DNA from: Streptomyces sp. NBC_00223
GTDB taxonomy: Bacteria; Actinomycetota; Actinomycetes; Streptomycetales; Streptomycetaceae
Direction of reading: 5' to 3'
DNA length: 64,000 nucleotides
Assembly (NCBI RefSeq): GCF_036199905.1
Contig: NZ_CP108109.1
Location: forward strand, 1,240,001 to 1,304,000
This document shows positions 53,317 to 61,772 of this stretch, piece by piece. The position numbers were made by a program, and so were the translations under genes. The notes below the pieces were generated by a model, which saw only the letters and a program-made list of their open reading frames with translations, searched no databases and had not been told where the DNA came from. Each line of letters opens with the position of its first letter. Position 1 is the first letter of the stretch.

Positions 53317-54156
53317 ATGTCCGAGACGTACCTGAACACCTCCGCCGGCCTTCCCGCGGCCTCCGCCGGGGACGACGCGCTGCTGGTCCTGACCGTCGAC
53401 GCCGTCCGCACGGCCGGCGCGCTCCTGCGCGAGCGCTTCTCCCGCGACGCCCGCCCTGGCGACCCCGGCGAGATCGTCACCGAGATCCACGCCAACGACG
53501 ACGCCGTGCTGGACGTCCTCAAGGCGCCGCTGCTCGCGGCCCGGCCGGGTTCCGGATGGGTCGAGGACGAGCTGGCGAGCGGGGCGCTGCCGCCGGGCGA
53601 GTGGTGGATCACCGACCCCGCCGAGGGCAACATCAACCACATCCACGGCATGAACGAGTGGGCGGTGACCGCCACCCTCGTCCGCGACAACGTGCCCGTA
53701 CTGACCGTCGTCCACCTCCCGCTGACCGGCGACACGTACACCGCGCTGGCCGGCCGGGGCGCCCACCTGAACGGGCGGCCGCTGCGGCCCTCGGCGAAGA
53801 CGACGCTGAAGGCGGCCCTCGTGGGCACCGGCCAGGCCCGGCCGGGCGAGGACGAGGCGACCTTCCGCCGGATCGGCGCGTCCGTCACCGCGATGCTGAT
53901 CGGCGCCCTGGTCGTACGGGTCTCGGTGCCGGCCACCTTGCAGCTCATCCAGGTCGCGGCCGGGCGGACGGACGTCTTCTGGCAGTTCTCCGACGTGCGG
54001 TCGGGGCTGCTGGCCGGGGCGCTGCTGGTCGCGGAGTCGGGCGGGACGGTCACGGACACGCACGGGGAGCCGTGGAGCCTCACCAGCCGGGACTTCCTGG
54101 CCGCCGCGCCCGGGGTCCACGCCGAGGCCGTCGACGTCCTGTCCGCGCTGGGCTGA
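53317..54156 (+). CDS. IMPase-like protein with altered catalytic motifs
   Basis: A 279-residue protein of inositol-monophosphatase fold. It keeps SGWVEDELASG (metal Glu-like) but the core DP-I/V-DGT motif is TDPAEGNINHIHG, with the second Asp replaced by Glu and Thr by Asn. The usual WDxxA is replaced by FSDVRSGLL. It may be a poor phosphatase, have another specificity, or be a binding protein. AAGGAG precedes the ATG at 53317. The NmrA-like gene follows 129 bp later. Confidence 0.85.
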   Translation: MSETYLNTSAGLPAASAGDDALLVLTVDAVRTAGALLRERFSRDARPGDPGEIVTEIHANDDAVLDVLKAPLLAARPGSGWVEDELASGALPPGEWWITDPAEGNINHIHGMNEWAVTATLVRDNVPVLTVVHLPLTGDTYTALAGRGAHLNGRPLRPSAKTTLKAALVGTGQARPGEDEATFRRIGASVTAMLIGALVVRVSVPATLQLIQVAAGRTDVFWQFSDVRSGLLAGALLVAESGGTVTDTHGEPWSLTSRDFLAAAPGVHAEAVDVLSALG

Positions 54157-54285
54157 GGCCGCTCCCCCGCTTCCCCGCTCTCCCGCTCTCGCGCGTCCGG
54201 GTGGCCGCGCGCCGCTCGCCGCTCGCCGCTCGCCGGCGGGTTCGACGCCCGCCGGCGCCACCTCTACCTACCTCTGGAGAACACC

Positions 54286-54912
54286 GTGAAGATCGCCGTA
54301 CTCGGTTCCACCGGACAGACCGGCCGCCTGCTGGTCGCCCAGGCCCTCGCGAGGGGCCACGAGGTCACCGCCCTGGCCCGTACGCCCGACCGGCTCACCG
54401 GACTCACCGGTGACGCCCTGCGTACGGTCCGTGCGGACGTGGCCGAACCGTCCACCGTCCTGGCCGCCGTCGAAGGCGCCGACGTCGTCGTCAGCGGCCT
54501 GGGCATCACCAAGAAGCAGGACCCGAGCGTCCTCGTCGAGGGGGCCCGCCTGATCGCCTCGGCGGCCCCCCGGGTGATCTGGCTCAGCTCGCTCGGCATG
54601 GGCGAGACCCAGGGCGCGCTGGGCAGGGTGAACGGCGCGCTGCTCAAGCGGCTGCTGCGCCACGAGTGGGACGCGAAGGGGGTGTCCGGGGAGGCGGTCC
54701 GCGCGGCCGGGGGGACGGTCGTGTACGCCGGGCCGCTGACCAACCGGCCCTACGCGGGCGGCGGGCGGCTCGTGCCCGCCGGGGAGTTCGCGCCGCGGCT
54801 GATCCCGCCGGCGGCGCCGCGGGCGGGGGTCGCCGCGCTCATGCTGGGCGAGGCGGAGGAGCCGTGGATCGGGGCCGCGGCGGCGGTGGCGCTGTTCGAC
54901 CGCCGCGGGTAG
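54286..54912 (+). CDS. NmrA-like NAD(P)H-binding protein
   Basis: A 208-residue atypical short-chain dehydrogenase. The N-terminal loop is IAVLGSTGQTGRLLVAQALARGHEV (G-x-x-G-x-x-G), then ALARTPDRL, and ADVVVSGLGI. There is no YxxxK catalytic pair; LSSLGMGETQGALGRVNG stands where it would be. Such proteins act as redox sensors or unusual reductases. GTG start at 54286 with GGAGA. Probably under the divergent LysR regulator. Confidence 0.9.
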   Translation: MKIAVLGSTGQTGRLLVAQALARGHEVTALARTPDRLTGLTGDALRTVRADVAEPSTVLAAVEGADVVVSGLGITKKQDPSVLVEGARLIASAAPRVIWLSSLGMGETQGALGRVNGALLKRLLRHEWDAKGVSGEAVRAAGGTVVYAGPLTNRPYAGGGRLVPAGEFAPRLIPPAAPRAGVAALMLGEAEEPWIGAAAAVALFDRRG

Positions 54913-55083
54913 CGCTCCGCGCGGCGGGTGCGGGGGTACGGCGGCCCGACCGTCGGCCCCGGCCCGACCGGACCGCTTAACGCTCTTAAACCCCCGCCCG
55001 CGTCTGGCGGGACGACCTGCGCCTACGTGTTCTCCCGCCTCGGGGCGACGCCCTTGACGCGCGACGGGAGGCCCCCTGGGGGG

Positions 55084-55340
55084 TCAGTCCCACCAGAAGC
55101 TCCACACCGTCCGGTGGAGCAGACCGTCGGCGTACTCCTCGAACGTGTCCGGGCTCTGCTCGACGGCGTCCGGGCAGACGAGACAGTGCTCCAGGGCGAG
55201 CCGCCGCGCCTCGCCTTTGCTGTCCGGCCGGGCGGCGACCGAGACGAAGGCCCTGGCGTGGCCGAGGCCGACAAGCCGGGCACCGAACCGCTCCTCCCAG
55301 GAACGCAGTACGGCGGACAGTTGAGCGCGGGGCCTGACAG
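55084..55340 (-). pseudogene. DUF4253 C-terminal fragment
   Basis: On the minus strand a frame ending at the TGA 55084-55086 reads LSAVLRSWEERFGARLVGLG and finishes YADGLLHRTVWSFWWD. This is the characteristic end of DUF4253 proteins. An in-frame stop lies just upstream at about 55343, and no N-terminal half is found, so about two thirds of the gene are lost. The remaining 170 bp up to the NmrA stop (54913-55083) hold nothing recognisable. Confidence 0.75.
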
Positions 55341-55423
55341 CTCAAGGCGCCCCCCGATCGGCATACCGGCCGACACCGCGTGGTGCGCCTATGTGCTCGA
55401 CCTCCACATCTCGGCCTCGGGGG

Positions 55424-56305
55424 CTATCGAGTTGAGTCTTCGTACGCCGGCGGCTGCCCGGGTTCGGATTCGAGTAGCCAGAGAGGGCGTCCGTCGCCAC
55501 AAACAATCCGGGGCCCGTCGGCAGCTTCGAGACTCGTGCGGATGATGTGCAGCCATTCGCCGCCCTCAACCCGTGCGAGCGGGTGGGTGGTGGATCGCAT
55601 GTAGCGGTGCGTTCTGACCTGATTGTGGATATCGCGTGCGCTGTCGGACCAGTTGACCACGGAGAAGTCGTCTTCCATGAATCCCGCGTAGGTAGCCGCA
55701 TCAGCATCCTGTGTCTCACCGGCGTAGCCGTCGGCGGCCAGGTCGAGGGACTTCCTCAGCAGGTCGTGGATGACGGGCAACGCGTCGTCGCAGTAGTTCT
55801 TCCAAGTGATGTCGTCAGCGAGGGGGATGCCGTCCCGCTGCGCGAGGATGTTTCCTGTGTCGAACTCTTCGTCCATCCAGTGCACTGTTACCCCACCGGT
55901 CGTGTCGCCGTTGCGGATCGCCCAGAGCATTGGGGCGGGTCCGCGGTATTTCGGCAGCATGGAGACGTGGATGTTCATCATGCCGAGCCGTGGGATCGCC
56001 AGGACGGCCCGCGGGATCTTCCATGCGAAACCGAACACGATCACCAGGTCGAGGTGGTAGCTCTCCAAGGCGCCGGCGAGTCCGTCCATGCTCCCGGGCA
56101 GCAGCAGGTCCATCCCCGGTGGGACGGCGTCGAGGATCTCCGCGGTTGTCTCTGGGGCATCGCTGAGATTCGGGCCGCCGGATCGGAGGGACCGGCCGTA
56201 GAAGTAGGCGACCGGGAGATGTCCGGCGTCTGTGCAGGCTGCGTGGATCGTGGCGAATTCGGCGGGACCGGAGGAGATCACGCCGATCCTCAGGGCTTGT
56301 GGCAA
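55424..56305 (-). CDS. Formyltransferase-family protein
   Basis: A 293-residue protein of the methionyl-tRNA/sugar formyltransferase fold, which transfers formyl from N10-formyltetrahydrofolate. NIHVSMLPKYRGPAPMLWAI (Asn and His), then TTGGVTVHWMDEEFDTGNIL with the catalytic Asp, fit the N-H-D triad; the usual NIHPSLLP has lost Pro. It is not the housekeeping Fmt, given length and context. Opening RIGVISSGPAEFATIHAA. Substrate, perhaps an amino sugar or small metabolite, is unknown. It heads an accessory island. Confidence 0.88.
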   Translation of the reverse strand: MPQALRIGVISSGPAEFATIHAACTDAGHLPVAYFYGRSLRSGGPNLSDAPETTAEILDAVPPGMDLLLPGSMDGLAGALESYHLDLVIVFGFAWKIPRAVLAIPRLGMMNIHVSMLPKYRGPAPMLWAIRNGDTTGGVTVHWMDEEFDTGNILAQRDGIPLADDITWKNYCDDALPVIHDLLRKSLDLAADGYAGETQDADAATYAGFMEDDFSVVNWSDSARDIHNQVRTHRYMRSTTHPLARVEGGEWLHIIRTSLEAADGPRIVCGDGRPLWLLESEPGQPPAYEDSTR

Positions 56306-56367
56306 GCTCCCATCCTCATCTTGGGTGGTCTGGATTCACGATGGCGGGCGGCTACACCCCGGTCCGC

Positions 56368-56901
56368 TCAGGTCAGCTTGTACTCGCTGTGGGGAATGCC
56401 CAGCTTCCATGCCTCTTCGAACGCGTCAGCGCAGCGTGTTGCCACGTCGGGATCTGTGTTCAGCTCGTTGCCGACCCAGCCCCCGTCTCCGGTGAAGTGG
56501 TTGAACAGCACTGTCCGGCCATCGAAGATCCAGCAGTCGTTGCCGGGCAGCGACAGCGTGGAGGCCCGAGTGCGCGGCAGCCAGCGCACGTCTTCGCCCG
56601 CGGCAATGTTCTGCGGCGTCCCGTCATGCTCGAATCGGATGTACTCGGTAACGGGCTCGGAGACGATGCGCGCTCTGCGCAGCTTCACGCCCCGTGCCGC
56701 GGTGGCCCTCATGAGGTCGAGCCAGCCGGCTTTGCTCTCGGCGTCCTGCGCGGGTCCCCAGTCACCGGCCCGCCATTTCTCGATGTCGGACTGCTCTTCC
56801 TGTACCGCGTAACTGTCGCGCATTTCCAGGTGGCTGGCGGACTCGCGGCAGGCGTTGAACAACCGCGCCCAGCCATCTGCGTCAAGAGACTCCACGTGCA
56901 C
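56368..56901 (-). CDS. DUF6879 family protein
   Basis: A 177-residue soluble protein of the actinobacterial DUF6879 type: SYAVQEEQSDIEKWRAGDW, RGVKLRRARIVSEPVTEYIRFEH, AGEDVRWLPR and FDGRTVLFNHFTGDGG are its marks. Function unknown; a relation to phospholipase-D-like folds has been suggested for some of these, but no HKD motif is seen. It overlaps the preceding small gene by 20 bp, so both are translated from one mRNA. Confidence 0.85.
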   Translation of the reverse strand: MHVESLDADGWARLFNACRESASHLEMRDSYAVQEEQSDIEKWRAGDWGPAQDAESKAGWLDLMRATAARGVKLRRARIVSEPVTEYIRFEHDGTPQNIAAGEDVRWLPRTRASTLSLPGNDCWIFDGRTVLFNHFTGDGGWVGNELNTDPDVATRCADAFEEAWKLGIPHSEYKLT

Positions 56902-57097
56902 CGTCCTTCGGTAAGTAGTCGAACAGGGACGCGGGGACGCGTACGACCGTCTCGCCGGCAGGAATCTTCATCTGTTCCAGGTCGGACGGTTCGTCGATGA
57001 CGTAGCCCTGCACGATGAAGTCGCCGCTCTCCGCGTCCCTGTACAGCCGCGGGGAACCGCCCTGACCTGTGGAACCGCCGACGAACTCTATCTTCAT
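56882..57097 (-). CDS. Small partner protein of DUF6879
   Basis: A 71-residue protein I cannot name. It opens MKIEFVGGSTGQGGSPRLY and contains FIVQGYVIDEP and AGETVVRVPASLFDYL. In actinobacteria such small beta-rich proteins commonly precede DUF6879 genes (from memory). ATG at 57097 with GAGG upstream; a longer reading from 57415 would run through the divergent promoter. Confidence 0.8.
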   Translation of the reverse strand: MKIEFVGGSTGQGGSPRLYRDAESGDFIVQGYVIDEPSDLEQMKIPAGETVVRVPASLFDYLPKDGARGVS

Positions 57098-57315
57098 GAT
57101 CGAACCTCGCGTCTCGACGTCACTCCGGGCAGGAACATGGCGCAGAACGCCTGACGGCGCTGCGATGGCGCATTGGGCGCATCGAGCACCGCACTCGTCC
57201 ACCGACTGCTGCGGCTTGATCCGGTATTGCAGAGACGGAGGAGGTGTGTTGCTATCGCCAAGAGCGATGTTAGCCAGTGAGCTGACCCGGAAAACCCCGT
57301 TCGGAGGATGTCGGG

Positions 57316-59787
57316 GTGTCCGCCTCAGGTTCGCGCCAATGGGGAGAAGGTCACTTGACGGGGGAACCGAACGGTCGGAGCGGCGCGCCGGTGCCACCGG
57401 GGTATCACGTGACACATTCCGACATGTCCGGTTCCGCGGGCAGCGTGGTGCAGGCCCGGGACATTGGCGGGGGCGTCCACTTCCACTCCTCCCACCTCGC
57501 TGCCGGGCCCCGCCCGGGGCAGCTTCCGGGAGAGGCGCGGGGATTCGTCAACCGCGTGCAGGAACTGGAGAGTCTCGACGCCGCGGTAGCGAGTCCCGTC
57601 GGCGGGGAAGCGGGCCCGCTGCGGCTCGCATTGATCGTCGGCACGGCCGGCGTGGGCAAGACATCGCTGGCGGTCCGCTGGGCGCACCAGGTCAGGGACC
57701 GCTTTCCTGATGGTCAGTTGTATGTCAACCTTCACGGTTACGATCCAGGACCGCCGGTCGCCGCAACGGATGTACTCGTACGGTTCCTGCGCGCCCTGGA
57801 CATCCCGCTGGAACGCATTCCCAACGGCGAGGAGCCGCGGGCGGAGCTCTTTCGCTCGTCCATGGCCGAACGTCGTATCCTCATGCTCTTGGACAACGCC
57901 GCCACGGCAGGACAGATCCGTCCGCTGCTGCCCGGGGCCCCGAACTGCCTGGTGGTCATTACCAGTCGCACCCGCATGTCGGGACTGGTGGCACGGGAAG
58001 GGGCACATCGCGTGAGCCTGGAGACTCTCTCACAGAACGCCTCGGTTCAGTTGCTCCGCACCGTCCTCGCCGCATACCGCACCAGCGACGATGACGAGGA
58101 ACTCGCCGAGTTGGCCCGCCTGTGCGCCCGGCTGCCACTGGCGTTACGCATCGTGGCGGAGCGCGCCGCCGCCCGGCCACGGATGCCTCTGCGCGACCTC
58201 ATCACGGACCTGCGCGACGAGTCCGGCCTCTGGGACGCACTGTCGTCCGAAGACGAACAGGGCCCAGAACAAACAGACGCGGTTCGAACCGTATTCGCAT
58301 GGTCCTACCGTTCGCTCGCTCCCCAGGCAGCACGCATGTTCCGGCTGCTGGGGCTCCATCCCGGACCGGACTTCAGCCTCGACGCGGCTGCCGCCCTCGC
58401 GGCGGTTCCTCCCGTCACGGCACGGCGACAGCTCGACACCCTGGCCGGCGCACACCTTCTGGAAGAGAGCGGACACCACCGCTACCAATTCCACGACCTC
58501 CTGCGCGCGTACGCTCTCGACCAGGCCCAGACCGAGGAACCCGCGGAAGACCGGCACGCCGCCCTGGAACGCCTCCTCGGCTGGTACCTGCACGCCGCGG
58601 CGGCAGCCGCCCAGGTCGGATCAAGCGCCTACACGCTGCCCGTCACACTGCAGCACCTGCCCGACAACGTGAACGCAGCCACCTTCGAAGACGGCAGAGC
58701 GGCCATCGCCTGGTACGAGACCGAACGAACCAACCTCGTTGCCGCAGTCCAGGCGGCGTGGACCAGCGGAATGGACCGCATCGCCTGGCAGATTCCCGCC
58801 GCCCTCACCATGATCATCGCCGATCGTGAGCCCGCCGACGCATGGCTCCCCGCTCAGCAGATGGCGCTTGAAGCGGCACGGCGGGCAGATGACCGATACG
58901 GAGAAGCGATCACGCTCGACAATCTGGGCATCGCCTACCGCCATCTGTTCCAGCTCCCACAGGCAGAAGAACACTTCAGCGGGGCTCTGACGGTATTCCA
59001 CGGCCTTGGCGACACGTTCGGCAAGGCGCGGGCCGCGAACGGCCTCGGCGTCACGCACATGTTCGCGCACCACCCCGACCGGGCCGCGGTCCGCTTCGAG
59101 GAGGCCCTGCACCTGGTGCGCGAACTCGGCAACCAGCTCTACACCGGCGCCTTCACGCGCAACTTAGGCTGGGCGCTCCTGGAGCGAGGTGACGTCGACC
59201 GGGCGGAAACAGTGCTGCGCCAAGCAGCAGACATGCTGTCCGGAGCCGGGGAGTCCCTGGAACAGGCGGAGGCGCTCACCCTCCTCGCCGCGGTGTACAG
59301 GCGCTCGCACCGTTTCGACGCGGCCGACGCAGCGGCCGAGCAGGCGTTGGCCATCGCCGGCGAATCCGATGCCACCCTCTTCGAAGCGCTCGCCCTGCTC
59401 GAACTCGGCCGCAACGCCGTGGCACGGCCGGAAGCCGGCGAAGCGTTGAGCCACCTCCAACAGGCAGCAGCCCTCTTCCAACGAGTCGGCCGCCCCGATC
59501 TCCAAGCCACCACGTGGGACGTAACCGGCGAGGCATACTTCCGGCTCGGGCGTACCGAGGACGCCGCCGGCTTTCACCGCCAGGCCGCCACCGCACATCG
59601 CAGCCGCGGCGACCGGTGGTCGCTCGCAACCGCCCTCGCCCACCTCGCAGACGCTCTGGTCCAGGAGGGAAACCTCCTCGAAGCGCAGGAGCACCGCCGC
59701 GAGGCAGTCCAACTCCTTGCGGACTTCACCGGACCCGAGGCCGAAGCCAAACGCACCCACCTGGAAGCAGGAATCCACCCGGAATAG
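57316..59787 (+). CDS. STAND (NB-ARC) NTPase with TPR repeats
   Basis: An 823-residue signal-transduction ATPase. A short N-terminal tag includes SVVQARDIGGGVHFH (about 43-57). The NB-ARC domain follows: GTAGVGKT P-loop at 109-116, RRILMLLDN Walker B near 190, CLVVITSRTRM sensor near 215, RLPLALRIVAERA (GxP-like), and a winged helix to about 420. Nine or more TPRs fill the C-terminus (GEAITLDNLGIAYRHLFQLP). No catalytic effector is fused. The gene carries a TTA codon (59164-59166), so translation should depend on bldA. TTG 57355 is an alternative start with GGAGAAGG. Confidence 0.92.
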   Translation: MSASGSRQWGEGHLTGEPNGRSGAPVPPGYHVTHSDMSGSAGSVVQARDIGGGVHFHSSHLAAGPRPGQLPGEARGFVNRVQELESLDAAVASPVGGEAGPLRLALIVGTAGVGKTSLAVRWAHQVRDRFPDGQLYVNLHGYDPGPPVAATDVLVRFLRALDIPLERIPNGEEPRAELFRSSMAERRILMLLDNAATAGQIRPLLPGAPNCLVVITSRTRMSGLVAREGAHRVSLETLSQNASVQLLRTVLAAYRTSDDDEELAELARLCARLPLALRIVAERAAARPRMPLRDLITDLRDESGLWDALSSEDEQGPEQTDAVRTVFAWSYRSLAPQAARMFRLLGLHPGPDFSLDAAAALAAVPPVTARRQLDTLAGAHLLEESGHHRYQFHDLLRAYALDQAQTEEPAEDRHAALERLLGWYLHAAAAAAQVGSSAYTLPVTLQHLPDNVNAATFEDGRAAIAWYETERTNLVAAVQAAWTSGMDRIAWQIPAALTMIIADREPADAWLPAQQMALEAARRADDRYGEAITLDNLGIAYRHLFQLPQAEEHFSGALTVFHGLGDTFGKARAANGLGVTHMFAHHPDRAAVRFEEALHLVRELGNQLYTGAFTRNLGWALLERGDVDRAETVLRQAADMLSGAGESLEQAEALTLLAAVYRRSHRFDAADAAAEQALAIAGESDATLFEALALLELGRNAVARPEAGEALSHLQQAAALFQRVGRPDLQATTWDVTGEAYFRLGRTEDAAGFHRQAATAHRSRGDRWSLATALAHLADALVQEGNLLEAQEHRREAVQLLADFTGPEAEAKRTHLEAGIHPE

Positions 59788-59931
59788 CGCTCCTTTCCCT
59801 CGTGGCACCGATCCCGCGGGGAATCGGCGGGTACCCGCACGAGGAGCCGCAGGCGCCATCCTTCGCCGGAGATCGACTTCGCCGGGCCTGCCGGCGGCCA
59901 CCCGGATGATGGCGGACAGAGGGGCCGACGG
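59788..59931. other. Short unassigned spacer after the STAND gene
   Basis: No gene or strong terminator is seen; a weak CGAT-CCCGCGGGGA-ATCG pairing lies near 59806-59825. Confidence 0.4.
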
Positions 59932-60204
59932 GGTCAACCCGGATGCACATCCCCGTGGATGTTGCCCGCCTGAATGACCACCTGCCGGAACTTCCCGCCG
60001 TTAATAGTGTTATGGACTGGGCCCGCAGTCTGACTGCCCTCCGCGATGAGCTCCCGGAGCGCGGCCGACGCGGAGGGTCCTCGCGAAGCAGCTGACGCAG
60101 CCTGATCCGCCAGACCGCCTCAAGGTCGGCGATCATCGTCGGGTCGCCTTCATCCCGTGCCGCTGTCACGTCCCGGCGTTCCGATTCCCTCTCGGCCTCG
60201 ACAT
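59932..60204 (-). pseudogene. Frameshifted small NTINGG/VVIQAGNIHG protein
   Basis: AGGAGG at about 60213 precedes an ATG (60202-60204) whose frame closes after 12 codons. The coding signal continues in the next frame (TMIADLEAVWRIRLRQLLRE) and, after another one-base shift near 60075, as SAALRELIAEGSQTAGPVHN, ending with FRQVVIQAGNIHGDVHPG before the TGA at 59932. Small actinobacterial proteins with an acidic helical head and a V-x-N-T-I-x-G-G tail have exactly this layout. Two shifts make it a decayed gene, unless the sequence is in error. Confidence 0.65.
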
Positions 60205-60321
60205 GATTTGTGTCCTCCTGCGTTGCGCTGCCTCGCCGCAGGAACAGTCCGTCAATTCGGCTTACGTCAAGGCTCCTTGGGGTTGTCCCTGGCCCGCCCG
60301 ACTATGGCCACGGTAGATGTG

Positions 60322-60453
60322 TCACCGTATCGGCGCAGCGGCGACGAGCAGTTGCGCCAGGTGCTGCACGATCGTGGACTTCGCGGCGCCGCTCGGCCCG
60401 TCGACGCCGGCGAACAGGCCCCGTTGGCGGTCAGAAAAGGGTCGGAGGCTCAT
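60322..60453 (-). pseudogene. Truncated P-loop kinase (thymidylate-kinase-like) fragment
   Basis: GGGAGGGGG precedes ATG 60453. The 43-residue frame contains RGLFAGVDGPSGAAKSTIV, a Walker A motif resembling GPSGAGKST with one Gly changed to Ala, followed by QHLAQLLVAAA and a stop. The rest of the kinase is absent. It is in frame with the upstream exonuclease fragment. Confidence 0.55.
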
Positions 60454-60705
60454 CGTGTCGCCCCCTCCCTGTCTCTGGCCGCGCAGTTCATCCAGGCTGG
60501 CCGCTTTGGTGGCGAGCAGCACGAACAGCCGGGCGGCGACCAGCGCGTCATACGTCGCCCGGTGCGGCCGGAGGCCCTCCGGCAGGCCATCGGCCAGGTT
60601 GAACGCCTCAACCAAGCTGCCGAGCCGGTAGCTGTCCATCCCCGGCACCAACCGGCGGGCCGGCTTCAAGGTGTCAAACACCTCAGGAGGCTCCCAGCCG
60701 GTCAT
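60454..60705 (-). pseudogene. 3'-5' exonuclease (DnaQ-like) C-terminal fragment
   Basis: The frame from ATG 60705 (AGGAG upstream) reads FDTLKPARRLVPGMDSYRLG, then HRATYDALVAARLFVLLA, which is the Exo III motif (HxAxxDA) of DnaQ-type exonucleases. The Exo I and II motifs with the other catalytic acids are missing, so it cannot be active as it stands. It runs straight into the kinase fragment. The 102 bp upstream hold only a GGATCTT/AAGATCC hairpin (60779-60796). Confidence 0.6.
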
Positions 60706-60778
60706 CTCGCTTCTCCTCGCCCTTCCCTCCGATGTCGGCACGACCATGCCGACTCGCGTCATGCGGTTCGGCTGATCC

Positions 60779-60796
60779 GGGATCTTCGGAAGATCC
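60779..60796 (-). terminator. Hairpin after the membrane protein gene
   Basis: GGATCTT-CGG-AAGATCC forms a 7-bp stem, 12 bp past the membrane gene stop. No T tract follows, so its strength is uncertain. Confidence 0.45.
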
Positions 60797-60807
60797 GCCA
60801 GGACTTC

Positions 60808-61461
60808 TCAGAGTCGCTTCCCTGACACGCCGGCTTCCGCGCGCTCCTCGGTCCGGCTCCGCCGGGTGCGCCAGCCCCACGCTGTGTGCCCGACGAGAGC
60901 GACAGCGGAAATGACGGCAACAACGCGAATCGCGTTCCAGGTCATGGAGAACGTCATCCCTTGCGCGTCAGCCTCTGTGTTCAATCGCTGCGTGGCCTCG
61001 AAGAAGGCGATCAATGGAACAAGCAGACGGAACAGAAGGCCGCCCACGCAGGGCGTTCGCGCTACGTTCCCCACGAGCCCCACAGGCGCGCCGAAAACGA
61101 AAGCCGCTGATCCCCACACGAGAACTTTCCCCTCGCCGGAGCCATGATATTCTATTCCGGCCGGAACGGAGGTGGCAGCTTCCATTCCAGCCGGAACGGT
61201 GGGATACATATCCTTAAAAAGGTAGTACGTGACTACGCCGACGGCCAGCCCAAAAGACGACAGCAACGCTGATTCGATTTTGGATCGGCGGAAACAACCC
61301 ACCAAGAATGCATAACAGGCCCACGGCCAACCGCTGGAAAACACAATACCAACGGCGACACAGGCGGGATTGTCCCATTTCTCGAAAACGGGGCCCACCA
61401 GGCCAAGTAACAAACCCGCCCCGAGGGCCACAGCGACCGGCACGAAACGAACACACGTCAA
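60808..61461 (-). CDS. Polytopic membrane protein of unknown function
   Basis: A 217-residue membrane protein with about five or six helices (VAVALGAGLLLGLVGPVF; CVAVGIVFSSGWPWACYAFLVG; SSFGLAVGVVTYYLF; VLVWGSAAFVFGAPVGLVG; AIRVVAVISAVALVGHTAW) and an Arg/Glu-rich tail. Unrecognised. GC is lower than average and it contains a TTA codon (61408-61410), both signs of acquired DNA. TTG 61461 with GGGGAAGAG upstream is preferred; a frame from 61548 would overlap the small gene and add another TTA. Confidence 0.7.
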   Translation of the reverse strand: MTCVRFVPVAVALGAGLLLGLVGPVFEKWDNPACVAVGIVFSSGWPWACYAFLVGCFRRSKIESALLSSFGLAVGVVTYYLFKDMYPTVPAGMEAATSVPAGIEYHGSGEGKVLVWGSAAFVFGAPVGLVGNVARTPCVGGLLFRLLVPLIAFFEATQRLNTEADAQGMTFSMTWNAIRVVAVISAVALVGHTAWGWRTRRSRTEERAEAGVSGKRL

Positions 61462-61483
61462 GCGTATGATTTCTCTTCCCCGT

Positions 61484-61687
61484 TCAGCGAGTAAGCCAGA
61501 GCCGGAGGTGGCGCCACCCTGCGGATGCGCGATCGATAGCCTTGACAATCGCCTCAGCCTTCTCGACCTGCGTCTCCGGCGGTAGACGATCCGAAGCTAT
61601 GCCGGCAAGGGCGGTCTTGAGAGCAGTGACGGTCCGCTCAGGGCGCGGGATCAGCTCTTCAGCGCGGTGTCCCGGCCGCGCAGTCAC
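61484..61687 (-). CDS. Small helical protein
   Basis: A 67-residue acidic-basic protein: RPERTVTALKTALAGIASDR then ETQVEKAEAIVKAIDRASAG, predicted as two long helices, ending WRHLRLWLTR. GGAGGAG lies just before GTG 61687. Its shape resembles small actinobacterial proteins found near Uma2 or toxin genes, but the link is not proven. It may be a remnant. Confidence 0.55.
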   Translation of the reverse strand: MTARPGHRAEELIPRPERTVTALKTALAGIASDRLPPETQVEKAEAIVKAIDRASAGWRHLRLWLTR

Positions 61688-61772
61688 CTCTCCTCCGCGC
61701 AGTTGGGCCGACACTACGCTTCACGCCGCCGGTCCCTCAGTTTGAGGGCAATGGACGAGCCGGCGCCGTGCG

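Noticed and set aside
61462-61548. Longer version of the membrane protein starting at TTG 61548
   Set aside because: The extension overlaps the small helical gene, which has better codon use there, and includes a TTA codon without domain support.
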